The notes: generated by a model not told the origin, from the letters alone. 64,000 bases of DNA from Gammaproteobacteria bacterium UBA2675 (GCA_002354805.1 DEMH01000015.1:186001-250000), one strand, 5' to 3'. Positions 36,201-45,022 are shown, counted from the first letter of the stretch. Made by a program: numbers and translations.

Positions 36201-37326
36201 TCTTCACAACGAACAGGCCGAAGGCATTGTTACTGAGGCGGAACAGGCAGATCTCATTGAATTGATGGCGCGGTTGCCTCATGCGCTGGGCGCGACAGAG
36301 GTAACAGGTGTCTTTAAAAAGGCAGCAGGCGATTTTGTTGTTGATGAAGTGCTTGGATTCAATTGCACCGGGCAGGGCGAACATGTCTGGGTGCAGGTAC
36401 AAAAAACCATGCTCACAACCCTTGATGTTGCCAGGCGCATAACCGAAGTTACCGGTGTACCCTTAAAGAGAATCAGCTACTCCGGGTTAAAAGACAAACA
36501 GGGTGTGTGCAGCCAGTGGTTCAGCATTCACGATAAATCCTTGTCCGAGTCCAGTATTCAAGATCTGGACAGCGATAACCTGAAAATTCTTGCTGTCAGC
36601 CGCAATAGCCGCAAACTGCGCCGCGGCAGTCATGGGGCGAATCATTTTCGGCTGCGACTGACAGGCCTCCGGTCAAAGTGCGGAACAGATTCCTCGCATG
36701 AGCTGTTATTGTCCAGCCGCTTGCAAAGCATTGCCAGTCGGGGTGTTCCCAACTATTTTGGTGAACAGCGATTTGGTTTCGACAATATAGAAAATGCATT
36801 TGCCTATTTTGATACTTCGGCAGAGCGTTCTGAACAAAATCGGACACCCCGGGCTTCACGAACACAACGCAGCATGTGGCTTTCCGCTGCCAGGTCAGCT
36901 CTGTTCAATGCGGTATTGGCCGAGCGCGTTCAGCACGGCAACTGGGATTCATTGCTGGATGGTGATGTGATGAATCTCGACGGGACCGGAAGCGTTTTCC
37001 TGGCAGACAGCGAAGATCCGGCCTTGCCTGAACGACTGTCTGGTATGGATATCCATCCTACCGGACCGCTGTGGGGAAAGGGAGCCTTGCGCAGCCTGGG
37101 TGGAACCAGGGCTCTGGAGCAGGCATGCTGTCTGCGCTGGCCGACACTGTGCCGTGGTCTCGAGCGAGCAGGCCTGGAACAGCAAAGGCGCAGCTTGCGC
37201 TTGCCGGTCAAGCGTTTACACTATCGCTTTTTTGACGGCGACCAGCTGGAGCTGAGTTTTGAACTGCCCGCGGGTTGTTTTGCAACCGCGGTGCTGCACG
37301 AACTGCTCGACTACAGTCAGGCGTAA
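36187..37326 (+). CDS. truD: tRNA pseudouridine(13) synthase TruD
   Basis: Forms pseudouridine 13 in tRNA-Glu. The 379-residue protein carries the catalytic Asp in SYSGLKDKQGVCSQW (D103 with this start) and the TruD insertion domain; NYFGEQRFG and TGPLWGKG are family motifs. Start is TTG 36187 or GTG 36193; both overlap the ispF end. In most relatives surE comes next, but here pcm follows after 29 bases. Confidence 0.94.
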   Translation: MPVTDLHNEQAEGIVTEAEQADLIELMARLPHALGATEVTGVFKKAAGDFVVDEVLGFNCTGQGEHVWVQVQKTMLTTLDVARRITEVTGVPLKRISYSGLKDKQGVCSQWFSIHDKSLSESSIQDLDSDNLKILAVSRNSRKLRRGSHGANHFRLRLTGLRSKCGTDSSHELLLSSRLQSIASRGVPNYFGEQRFGFDNIENAFAYFDTSAERSEQNRTPRASRTQRSMWLSAARSALFNAVLAERVQHGNWDSLLDGDVMNLDGTGSVFLADSEDPALPERLSGMDIHPTGPLWGKGALRSLGGTRALEQACCLRWPTLCRGLERAGLEQQRRSLRLPVKRLHYRFFDGDQLELSFELPAGCFATAVLHELLDYSQA

Positions 37327-37355
37327 AGAACCAACAACAATTTTGCAGGTAAGCA

Positions 37356-38042
37356 GTGAATACCATCAATCTCGCCGGCATTGGCATGACATCACAACGT
37401 ACCAGGGAACGCATGATTGCTTCTCTGCTGGATCGCGGTATCAAGAACTGGGCGGTACTGGATGTCATGCGAACGACGCCGCGACATATTTTCCTGGATG
37501 AGGCACTGGCTCACCGTGCCTACGAAGATACTGCATTGCCGATTGGTTACAACCAGACCATATCGCAACCCTACGTAGTGGCGAGAATGACAGAAGCCGT
37601 ATTGGGTGGCCGCGCCAGTGATGGCAGCAAATTACCACGTGTGCTGGAAGTTGGAACAGGCTGTGGCTATCAGACGGCCATCCTCGCGCAACTGGCCGAG
37701 CGCGTCTGGACTGTTGAGAGAATTCAGCCTTTATTGGATAAAGCCAGAAAAAATCTGGGATTGCTGAAGATCAGGAATGTACGCAGCAAACATGATGATG
37801 GCAGCCTGGGCTGGCCTGAGCACGGCCCCTTTGATGCCATCGTGGCTGCTGCTGCGCCCCAGCATGTGCCAGTAGAGCTGCTTGAGCAGCTGGCTGACGG
37901 CGGACGACTGGTGATTCCGGTCGGGCGTGAGAAAGGCAGCCAGGAGCTGCGTCTGATTCAGCGCCAGGGTGAAGAGTTCCACACACAGGTGCTGGAAGCC
38001 GTTAATTTCGTCCCGCTTTACATTGGACAGGTTCAGTACTGA
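37356..38042 (+). CDS. pcm: Protein-L-isoaspartate O-methyltransferase
   Basis: Repairs isoaspartyl residues in aged proteins using S-adenosylmethionine. The 228-residue protein has the typical MTSQRTRERMIASLLDRGI start region, LPIGYNQTISQPYVVARM and the SAM loop VLEVGTGCGYQTAILAQL. GTG start at 37356 with AGG upstream; M11 is a possible alternative. Its TGA is directly followed by the ATG of the DUF368 gene. The position before nlpD-rpoS is conserved. Confidence 0.94.
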   Translation: MNTINLAGIGMTSQRTRERMIASLLDRGIKNWAVLDVMRTTPRHIFLDEALAHRAYEDTALPIGYNQTISQPYVVARMTEAVLGGRASDGSKLPRVLEVGTGCGYQTAILAQLAERVWTVERIQPLLDKARKNLGLLKIRNVRSKHDDGSLGWPEHGPFDAIVAAAAPQHVPVELLEQLADGGRLVIPVGREKGSQELRLIQRQGEEFHTQVLEAVNFVPLYIGQVQY

Positions 38043-38915
38043 ATGTCGCTCTCCAGAGAAACCAGTGCCAGGGCCAGATTGTCGGTATTTCTGAAAGGAA
38101 TGGCTATGGGAGTTGCCGACGCAGTACCAGGCGTGTCAGGGGGCACCATCGCGGTAATCACCGGAATCTATGAGCAGCTGGTAAATGCCTTGCGTCGCTG
38201 CAATCCGATGGCGCTCAGCCTGCTCTGGAAGCAGGGGCCGCGAGCACTTTGGACTCATATCGACGGTGCGTTTCTGTTGTCTCTGGGATTGGGCATTCTG
38301 GGCAGCCTGCTGTTGATGGCTAATCTGGTGCTTTATCTGCTTGAACATCATTTTATGTCGGTGATGGCTTTTTTCATGGGACTGGTTCTGGCCTCATCCT
38401 GGCTGTTGAACAAACAGGTGGGTATCTGGTCGATGATGAAAGTCCTGCTGTTCTGTCTGGGTTTCGCAGTGACCGGGCTGACGGCGCTGCTCAATCCCGC
38501 AGCGGGCAGCGATTCGCTGATTTATATTTTCTTCAGTGGTCTGGTTGCCATCTGTGCCATGATACTGCCGGGAATCTCAGGCGCCTTCATTCTGCTGTTG
38601 CTGGGCGTTTATGAGTATGTACTGGATGCACTGCGTGACTTCAACCTGTCGGTAATCGCCATTTTTGCTGCCGGCTGTGCTATTGGTCTTTTGTCCTTCT
38701 CGCATGTGCTGTCTTTGACTTTCTACTATTATCGCGAACAGACTTATGCAGTACTGACAGGTATGCTGGCTGCTTCACTGATCGTTTTGTGGCCTGGCAA
38801 TGACCTTGTTGCGACGGCCGGCATAAGCGGGCAGCTGATTGCAGTGCTCCTGTCAGTTCTTGGTGCGGCTGTCATCGTGCTGTTTGCCCGCTACACAAAA
38901 GCGCCTGAACAATAA
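38043..38915 (+). CDS. DUF368 membrane protein, candidate polyprenyl-phosphate transporter (PopT family)
   Basis: A 290-residue multi-pass membrane protein with about eight hydrophobic segments and the DUF368 signature GMAMGVADAVPGVSGGTIAV (17-36) and a second inverted-topology copy around MILPGISGAFILLLLGVYE. DUF368 proteins have been identified as transporters that recycle undecaprenyl phosphate across the cytoplasmic membrane. The ATG abuts the pcm stop with no gap, so co-translation is likely. Family call is strong; transport of undecaprenyl phosphate here is inferred from family work. Confidence 0.85.
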   Translation: MSLSRETSARARLSVFLKGMAMGVADAVPGVSGGTIAVITGIYEQLVNALRRCNPMALSLLWKQGPRALWTHIDGAFLLSLGLGILGSLLLMANLVLYLLEHHFMSVMAFFMGLVLASSWLLNKQVGIWSMMKVLLFCLGFAVTGLTALLNPAAGSDSLIYIFFSGLVAICAMILPGISGAFILLLLGVYEYVLDALRDFNLSVIAIFAAGCAIGLLSFSHVLSLTFYYYREQTYAVLTGMLAASLIVLWPGNDLVATAGISGQLIAVLLSVLGAAVIVLFARYTKAPEQ

Positions 38916-38954
38916 CTCGCGCGCTTAGTAAAATACCGTCAAAATACACTGTGT

Positions 38955-38970
38955 GCCGTAAGCATACGGC
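38955..38970 (+). other. Hairpin upstream of nlpD
   Basis: GCCGTA, loop AGCA, TACGGC. There is no T-run. It lies in the 95-base gap between the DUF368 gene and nlpD. Confidence 0.35.
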
Positions 38971-39010
38971 CTCAACAGCTTCCATCGCAGTGAGTCTGCA
39001 GGAGAGTGGT

Positions 39011-40144
39011 ATGTCGTACATCGGAGTTGCCGAGGGGGTGCGCCAGCGTGGCTGGTTGCAGTGGAGCCTGGCGGGAGCACTTTCATTCCTGATGGCATGC
39101 AGCAGCAGCTATGAAGCGCCTATCGATGACAGAAGCAATAACCTGGAGCGTCAGCGCGCGGAAATACTCAGCAGCGGCCAGAGTGGCAGCGGCGTCGCAC
39201 GGAATCCCGCAACGACTTCGCCAGCCCCGCAGAGCGCCACCACCAGTCAGGGCCAGGTGGGTTCGGCTGCGACTGTGATTCGCCCGGTTGCCATTGGTGG
39301 CGGAGTAAGGAGGGTTTCAAGCGATACTGCAACGGCGGATGAAGCCTCGCCTTCGCAGGGCCCGTCGACCACATCGTCGGCGCCACTTTCCTCATCGAAT
39401 GGGCAAAGCTCCACACCTGCTCAGCAGCAGTCCGTTAGCTCATCTGCCGAGCGAACTGCAGCTCCAAATCACGGCCAGACAACTGGCACAGTGCATGTTG
39501 TGGCGCGTGGCGACACCCTTTACTCGATTGCCTGGACCTATAATCTCGATGTCAGAACTGTCGCACTGGTGAATAATCTTAATCCGCCCTATACCATTTT
39601 TCCCGGCCAGCGTCTTATCGTCAGTGATCAGGCAATAGCCAGCTCTGCTTTGTCGAATATGCCAGATATTCCAGCATCACCTGCTGGTGAGAATATTGCC
39701 AGCTCGGAAGGCCAGCGCCCAAGCGAATCTGTTGCTGCCCGGCGTACTGGCAGTATCAATACCAGAACTCTGGACGGTGTACAGTGGCAATGGCCAGCTG
39801 ATGGTCGTCTGTTAAGTACCTTCTCTGACACCCAGGCACGTCGAGGTATCAATATCGCCGGTGCCAGGGGAAATCCTGTTTACGCGGCTGCGGACGGGGA
39901 TGTTGTGTACGCTGGGCAGGGAATTCAGGGTGCCGGGAACCTGGTTATACTGCGTCACAGTGCGCGTCACCTGAGTGCTTACATGTACAACAGTCGCGTC
40001 CTGGTGGGTGAAGGCGACAGTGTGCGTGGTGGCGACAAAATAGCAGAGATCGGCACTGGCCCGGATGGGCGCGATCTGCTGCATTTTGAAGTTCGCGTCG
40101 ACGGTAAACCCAGTGATCCCACTGGTTTTCTGCCTTCGCGATAG
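39011..40144 (+). CDS. nlpD: NlpD-type murein hydrolase activator lipoprotein (LysM + degenerate LytM)
   Basis: An outer-membrane lipoprotein that activates AmiC at the division septum in E. coli. I start it at ATG 39011 (AGGAG upstream), giving 377 residues. A lipobox ending LMAC is at about 31-34, followed by a long Ser/Thr/Gln/Pro linker, a LysM domain (VHVVARGDTLYSIAW onward, about 162-207) and a C-terminal M23/LytM domain (about 260-377). The first zinc-ligand site reads RRGINIAG instead of H-x-G-x-D, so the domain lacks key metal residues, as in true NlpD activators. It precedes rpoS as in E. coli. Confidence 0.92.
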   Translation: MSYIGVAEGVRQRGWLQWSLAGALSFLMACSSSYEAPIDDRSNNLERQRAEILSSGQSGSGVARNPATTSPAPQSATTSQGQVGSAATVIRPVAIGGGVRRVSSDTATADEASPSQGPSTTSSAPLSSSNGQSSTPAQQQSVSSSAERTAAPNHGQTTGTVHVVARGDTLYSIAWTYNLDVRTVALVNNLNPPYTIFPGQRLIVSDQAIASSALSNMPDIPASPAGENIASSEGQRPSESVAARRTGSINTRTLDGVQWQWPADGRLLSTFSDTQARRGINIAGARGNPVYAAADGDVVYAGQGIQGAGNLVILRHSARHLSAYMYNSRVLVGEGDSVRGGDKIAEIGTGPDGRDLLHFEVRVDGKPSDPTGFLPSR

Positions 40145-40246
40145 AGCAGCCGGCATATTGGCTGTTTTGTGAGATTGCGCACAATTTAAACTGGCTGATC
40201 CAGTATTGTGCCGCTTCGGTCTTGCGTCGATTCTCCTGTGTGATAG

Positions 40247-40282
40247 CTTAACGATCGTTCGTTTAACAATCGATCGTTTAAG
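40247..40282 (+). promoter_or_regulatory. Repeat-rich dyad upstream of rpoS, candidate operator
   Basis: CTTAACGATCG (40247-40257) and CGATCGTTTAAG (40271-40282) form an imperfect inverted repeat. The left arm includes the perfect palindrome AACGATCGTT (40250-40259), and CGATCGTT recurs at 40252 and 40271. It ends 43 bases before the rpoS ATG. No regulator can be assigned. Confidence 0.5.
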
Positions 40283-40324
40283 AAAGCTTTTATGTAAAAA
40301 TGCTATCAGGGGGAAAGCAAGATA

Positions 40325-41167
40325 ATGGAATATCGTTCTGCGGCATTGGATGCCGAATCCGCTTACATTCGTGAAGTCTCTCCGATAAATCTGCTTAGCT
40401 ACGATGATGAGGTCAAACTCGCACGTGCCGCGCGCCAGGGGGACATGTTTAGTCGTGGCGAAATGATCCGCCACAATCTCAGGCTGGTCTTGAGTGTCGC
40501 GCGCAAATACCGTAGCCGTGGCCTGGCATTTCTGGATCTGGTGGAAGAAGGAAATCTTGGCCTTATCCGGGCTGTCGACAAATATGATCCGGAGCGAGGC
40601 TACCGTTTCTCTACCTATGCAACCTGGTGGATCAAGCAGAACGTGGAAAGGGGGATCATGAACTACGCACGCAATGTGCGTCTGCCCGTCCATATCATCA
40701 AGGAAATCAGTTTGTGCCTACGGACAGAGCGCGAGCTTGGTGCAGAGCTTGGGCGCCAGCCTCGCCGGGTCGAGCTGGCGGAGGCGCTAAACAAACCGCT
40801 GGCACAGTTGGATGCATTGCTGGACTGCCACGAATCCAGCTTCGATTCGACGGACTGTCCCCCGGACCCTGACGAAGTATCGGCCGATGACATGGATGTG
40901 GCAGATTCAGCTGACCCAATGGAGAGGCTGCATGCCAGTACCCGTAAGCTGACTCTGCATCGCTGGCTTGCGGCGCTTGGAGAGCGACAGCGTGAGGTGA
41001 TCATTCGCCGTTTCGGTCTGCTGGGGCATCAGGCCGATACGCTTGAGAACGTCGGCAGGGAAGTGGGCTTGACGCGCGAACGTGTCAGGCAGCTGCAGCT
41101 GGAGGCGATCCGACGCCTGCGCAGCATGGCGAGTTCGGAAGGATGTGATATTTCGGTGTTTTTTTGA
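40325..41167 (+). CDS. rpoS: Stationary-phase sigma factor RpoS, short form
   Basis: A sigma70-family factor of 280 residues. Region 1.2 starts at SAYIREVSPINLLSYDDEV; region 2 contains NLRLVLSVARKY, DLVEEGNLGLIRAV and FSTYATWWIKQ; region 3.0 has VRLPVHIIKEIS with the Lys that distinguishes sigma S promoter recognition; region 4 has RRFGLLGHQADTLENVGREVGLTRERVRQ. It lacks the roughly 50-residue region 1.1 of E. coli RpoS. Context (nlpD before, fdxA-mutS after) supports rpoS. AGGGGGAAAG lies upstream of the ATG. The 180-base gap before it holds the dyad at 40247-40282. Confidence 0.92.
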   Translation: MEYRSAALDAESAYIREVSPINLLSYDDEVKLARAARQGDMFSRGEMIRHNLRLVLSVARKYRSRGLAFLDLVEEGNLGLIRAVDKYDPERGYRFSTYATWWIKQNVERGIMNYARNVRLPVHIIKEISLCLRTERELGAELGRQPRRVELAEALNKPLAQLDALLDCHESSFDSTDCPPDPDEVSADDMDVADSADPMERLHASTRKLTLHRWLAALGERQREVIIRRFGLLGHQADTLENVGREVGLTRERVRQLQLEAIRRLRSMASSEGCDISVFF

Positions 41168-41181
41168 TGTTGCGGCAGGTG

Positions 41182-41209
41182 TTCAGCGCCTGTTGATCCA
41201 GGCGCTGAA
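41182..41209 (+). terminator. Perfect 11-bp hairpin between convergent rpoS and fdxA
   Basis: TTCAGCGCCTG, a 6-base loop, CAGGCGCTGAA. It sits in the 62-base gap between two facing genes and could end transcripts from both sides, but no T-run follows on either strand. Confidence 0.5.
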
Positions 41210-41229
41210 AAGCCGGCAGACAGGCGGAT

Positions 41230-41553
41230 TTACTTGACCAGGTGCTCAATCTTTCCTGGGACGCCATTCCACTTTTCGGCTTCTTCCATCGGTGGCTTCA
41301 TCTGGGTGATGTTGGGCCATTTTTCTGCCAGTTCCGCGTTCAGATCCAGGAACTGTTTCTGGTCGTCTGGCAGCTCGTCTTCAGCGAATATGGCATCTAC
41401 CGGACATTCTGGCTCACACAGCGCACAATCGATGCACTCATCAGGGTGAATGACCAGGAAATTGGGGCCTTCATAGAAGCAGTCCACCGGGCAGACTTCC
41501 ACGCAATCTGTGTGTTTGCAGTTAATGCAGTTTTCGCCGACTACAAATGTCAT
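41230..41553 (-). CDS. fdxA: Seven-iron ferredoxin FdxA
   Basis: A 107-residue ferredoxin with one [3Fe-4S] and one [4Fe-4S] cluster. Cys motifs CINCKHTDCVEVCPVDC (9-25) and CIDCALCEPECP (40-51) match the Azotobacter FdI / Pseudomonas FdxA type, and the C-terminal extension LNAELAEKWPNIT is typical. The redox partner is unknown. It is convergent with rpoS and follows mutS on the same strand, the arrangement found in pseudomonads. Confidence 0.94.
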   Translation of the reverse strand: MTFVVGENCINCKHTDCVEVCPVDCFYEGPNFLVIHPDECIDCALCEPECPVDAIFAEDELPDDQKQFLDLNAELAEKWPNITQMKPPMEEAEKWNGVPGKIEHLVK

Positions 41554-41641
41554 GTTTTATTCCAGTCCTGTTGAATCGGTGCAGCGTCAAAAGTGAAGCG
41601 GCATTATAAGTCACCTGAGGCGTCGGGGCCAAGGAGGGTTT

Positions 41642-44329
41642 TCATGTTCCAGGCAGCTGCTTCTTCAGACGATAGATCAGCTCCAGTGCCTGTCTGGGAG
41701 TCAGTGCGTCGGGATCAGCGGCAGACAGCAGTTCCAGGGCCGGGTGGTGCTGCGGTGCAAAAAGATCATTCTGTGCCGGGCCTTTGCTGACGGCAGCCTG
41801 CGTTTGGCGTTTCCCACTGGGAGGATTGATGTCAGCTGAGTCCATAACGGTGTCCTTCGAGCGCAGCGCCTGCTGTTCCAGTTCATGCAGTTTGCGGTGG
41901 GCCTGCTGGATCACATTTGCGGGGATTCCTGCCAGTTGCGCCACCTGCAGGCCGTAACTCTGATTGGCTGGTCCTGGTTTGACGCTGTGCATAAATACTA
42001 TGCCGCTGGCGTGTTCGGTAGCATCCAGGTGAACGTTGCCGATAGCAGGGTACTGATCAGCCAGCACGGTCAGCTCAAAATAGTGCGTCGCGAACAGCGT
42101 CATTGCCTGCAACTGTTCAGCAATATATACGGCGCTGGCCCAGGCCAGCGACAAGCCATCAAAGGTACTGGTGCCGCGTCCTACTTCGTCCATCAGCACC
42201 AGGCTCTGTGCCGTGGCGTTGTGCAGAATGTTGGCGGTTTCCGTCATTTCCACCATGAATGTGGAGCGCCCTCCCGCCAGGTCGTCGGATGAACCAATGC
42301 GAGTGAAGATGCGATCAACTGGGCCGATGCGCGCGGCTCTTGCTGGCACATGACTGCCGCAATATGCCAGCAGCACGATAAGTGCTGTCTGGCGCATGTA
42401 GGTCGATTTACCACCCATATTGGGGCCGGTAATGATAAGCATGTCGTGCGACTCACCCAGCGAGGTGTCATTGGCGACAAATTGGGTTTCCAGGACCTGT
42501 TCAACAACCGGGTGACGTCCCTGTTCGATGGCAATCCCGCTCTCTTCGGTCAGTTGCGGTGGCGCCCAGTCGAGATTCAGGGCGCGCTCGGCAAAATTGC
42601 AAAGCACATCCAGCTCGGCGAGAGCCTGCGCGCTGTCCTGAAGTTCCGCCAATTGCGCAGCCACCCGCTCCAGCAAATCTTCATAAAGCGCTTTCTCTCT
42701 CGCCAGGGCTTTGCTGTTGGCGCTCAGAACTTTGTCCTCAAAGGTTTTCAGCTCGGGTGTGATGAACCGCTCCGCATTCTTGAGCGTCTGCCTGCGCTGG
42801 AATTCAGCAGGCATCTCGGCAGCCTGGGATTTACTGACTTCAATGTAGTAGCCATGAACCCGGTTGTAACCGACTTTGAGGGTGCTCAGGCCAGTTCTCT
42901 GTTTTTCACGTATTTCCAGATCGACCAGGTACTGCCCGGCATTACTGCTAAGGGCCCGCAGCTCGTCAAGCTCGGCGTCATAGCCCTCGGCGATCACGCC
43001 GCCTTCGCGGATGACAACAGGGGGGTTATCAATTACTGCGCGCGTCAACAGTTCGGCCAGTCCGGGGAACTCGGCGATGCTTGTTTGCAGGTTTACCAGC
43101 TGAGGCGTTTCTCGCTGCGCGAGGATTGGCCGCAGCTGTGCCTGCAGTTCTGGCAGGGCCGAAAGGGCATCACGCAGTCTGGCCAGGTCGCGGGGTCTTG
43201 CTGATCGCAAAGCTACCCTCGCCAGGATTCGTTCGGTATCGCCAATCTGCTTGAGAATCGGCTGCAGTGTCTCGAATCGATAGTCCGCCAGCAGCTCCGC
43301 GACGGCCTGTTGACGCAGCTGAAGGGCATGGCGATCTCGCAGCGGCCTGTTGAGCCAGCGATTAAGCAATCGACTCGCCATCGGTGACACGGTGCGATCC
43401 ACCACCGACATCAGCGTGTTGGTAGTACCGCCGCCGAGGTTACGATCGATTTCCAGATTTCTGCGGCTTGCAGCGTCGAGGATCAGGGCATCGTCGGGCT
43501 GTTCAACACTCAGACGCTGCATGTGCGGCAAGCTGGATCGTTGTGTGTCCTTTGCATAGCTGAGCAGCGCGCCCGCTGCCTGAATGGCCAGAGGCAGGTG
43601 TTCACAGCCAAAGCCACGCAGGTCACGAGTCTGAAAATGGCTGGTCAGCAGTCGGTGACAGCTGTCGGCATCAAACTCCCAGACAGGGCGGCGGCGGGCG
43701 CCGTTGCGCTGGGTCACAGCTGTCGGGAATTCGATCGCATCGTTGTAGAGGATTTCAGCTGGCCTGATTCGCTCGAGTTCCGCCAGCAGTGACTCCTGAC
43801 TGCCAGCTTCGCAGACATGAAAGCGCCCGGCACTGATATCCATCCACGCCAGACCGTAGTGCTCTGCGCCGCCATGATCCTGAACGCCGGTCACTGCCAG
43901 CAGCACGCAGTCACTGCGTTCCTTTAACAATGCTTCGTCGCTGACGGTACCCGGTGTGACAATTCTGACGACCTGTCGCTCAACCGGGCCTTTTGAGGTG
44001 GCCGGGTCACCGATCTGCTCACAGATCGCGACGGAGCGGCCCAGTTCCACGAGTCTGGCCAGGTAGCGTTCTGCAGAATGATATGGGACGCCGCACATCG
44101 GGATGGGTTTGCCGTTGGAATTACCCCGGGCCGTCAGTGTGATGTCGAGCAGCTCTGCAGCCTGAGTGGCGTCATCGTAGAAAAGTTCGTAAAAATCGCC
44201 CATACGGTAGAACAGCAAATGATCTGGCTGTTGCGCCTTGATCCGCAAAAACTGCTGCATCATCGGCGTATGGGACTGTAGGTCTTTTTCTGAAATCACA
44301 GGAGCTGTTGTCTGGGGTTTGTGAGTCAC
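41642..44329 (-). CDS. mutS: DNA mismatch repair protein MutS
   Basis: Recognises mismatches and starts repair. I place the start at GTG 44329 (895 residues), because homologues begin just before HTPMMQQFLRIKAQQ; the frame stays open to 44542 but that part is not conserved. The mismatch-reading motif FYRMGDFYELFYDD (Phe-x-Glu) is near residue 38, GDPATSKGPVERQVVRIVTPGT follows, and the ATPase has Walker A GPNMGGKST at about 634 and DEVGRGTSTFDG. The C-terminus ends with the tetramerisation-type tail. It is divergent from pncC across a 168-base gap with no further gene. Confidence 0.96.
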   Translation of the reverse strand: MTHKPQTTAPVISEKDLQSHTPMMQQFLRIKAQQPDHLLFYRMGDFYELFYDDATQAAELLDITLTARGNSNGKPIPMCGVPYHSAERYLARLVELGRSVAICEQIGDPATSKGPVERQVVRIVTPGTVSDEALLKERSDCVLLAVTGVQDHGGAEHYGLAWMDISAGRFHVCEAGSQESLLAELERIRPAEILYNDAIEFPTAVTQRNGARRRPVWEFDADSCHRLLTSHFQTRDLRGFGCEHLPLAIQAAGALLSYAKDTQRSSLPHMQRLSVEQPDDALILDAASRRNLEIDRNLGGGTTNTLMSVVDRTVSPMASRLLNRWLNRPLRDRHALQLRQQAVAELLADYRFETLQPILKQIGDTERILARVALRSARPRDLARLRDALSALPELQAQLRPILAQRETPQLVNLQTSIAEFPGLAELLTRAVIDNPPVVIREGGVIAEGYDAELDELRALSSNAGQYLVDLEIREKQRTGLSTLKVGYNRVHGYYIEVSKSQAAEMPAEFQRRQTLKNAERFITPELKTFEDKVLSANSKALAREKALYEDLLERVAAQLAELQDSAQALAELDVLCNFAERALNLDWAPPQLTEESGIAIEQGRHPVVEQVLETQFVANDTSLGESHDMLIITGPNMGGKSTYMRQTALIVLLAYCGSHVPARAARIGPVDRIFTRIGSSDDLAGGRSTFMVEMTETANILHNATAQSLVLMDEVGRGTSTFDGLSLAWASAVYIAEQLQAMTLFATHYFELTVLADQYPAIGNVHLDATEHASGIVFMHSVKPGPANQSYGLQVAQLAGIPANVIQQAHRKLHELEQQALRSKDTVMDSADINPPSGKRQTQAAVSKGPAQNDLFAPQHHPALELLSAADPDALTPRQALELIYRLKKQLPGT

Positions 44330-44497
44330 GGGTACTGGTGCCAAAATTCTGTCAATCGGTATCTGCAGGTGTCGCTGCCGAATCACTGCATTCGCAAGCG
44401 GCACAGAGTAGCAGACCTGAGAGGCCTCGAACAGCGTTGGCTGTGGGCCCTGCAAAGTGATGCGGCAGACCGCATTATTGATGTTAGACTTCAGCGC

Positions 44498-45010
44498 ATG
44501 GATAACGAAATCTACATGCTGGCTGAATCTATTGGCCGACAACTTTCCCGCAGGGGGCTGTCAGTCACCGTTGCCGAATCCTGCACCGGCGGTGGCCTTG
44601 CTCACGCGCTGACGGATGTGCCCGGAAGTTCCGGCTGGTTTGGACTTGGGCTGGTTACCTATGCCAACTCTGCCAAGCATCGTCTGCTGGAAGTGCCCCT
44701 GGAGTGTCTGGAAGGCGAACAGGCGCCGGGAGCTGTGAGCGAACCGACCGTACGTCATATGGCGACTGGCGCCCTCAAGGCTTCTGCCGCAGATTTTGCG
44801 ATTGCCACCAGTGGTATTGCCGGTCCCGGTGGTGGAACCGAGCGAAAACCTGTGGGCACTGTCTGGATTGCCTGGGCCTGCCGGGGCAGCAGAGACAATG
44901 TCGAAATGCGCACATCCTGCCAGGTTTATGATGGAGATCGTGAACAGATACGGCGACAGGCCGTGGTTGCGGCGCTTGGTGGGCTGCTGGAATGGCTGCA
45001 GGAATCTTAA
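44498..45010 (+). CDS. pncC: Nicotinamide-nucleotide amidohydrolase PncC (CinA C-terminal domain)
   Basis: Deamidates nicotinamide mononucleotide in the NAD salvage cycle. The 170-residue protein has the CinA signature VAESCTGGGLAHALTDVPGSSGWF with the catalytic Ser, YANSAKHRLL, and ATSGIAGPGGGTERKPVGTVWIA. There is no N-terminal MoCF domain, so it is the stand-alone form. ATG 44498 matches homologues. It lies before recA, as does ygaD/pncC in E. coli. Confidence 0.93.
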   Translation: MDNEIYMLAESIGRQLSRRGLSVTVAESCTGGGLAHALTDVPGSSGWFGLGLVTYANSAKHRLLEVPLECLEGEQAPGAVSEPTVRHMATGALKASAADFAIATSGIAGPGGGTERKPVGTVWIAWACRGSRDNVEMRTSCQVYDGDREQIRRQAVVAALGGLLEWLQES

Positions 45011-45022
45011 TTTTTGATACTA

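Noticed and set aside
39812..40693. 293-codon open frame on the minus strand
   Set aside because: Covers the nlpD end, the rpoS upstream region and the rpoS start; no motif, and it conflicts with two solid genes.
44321..44497. N-terminal extension of pncC
   Set aside because: Conservation starts at ATG 44498; the upstream frame overlaps the mutS start and looks non-coding.
44330..44542. N-terminal extension of mutS
   Set aside because: The frame is open for 71 more codons, but homologues begin near 44329 and the extension has no conserved residue and faces the pncC upstream region.
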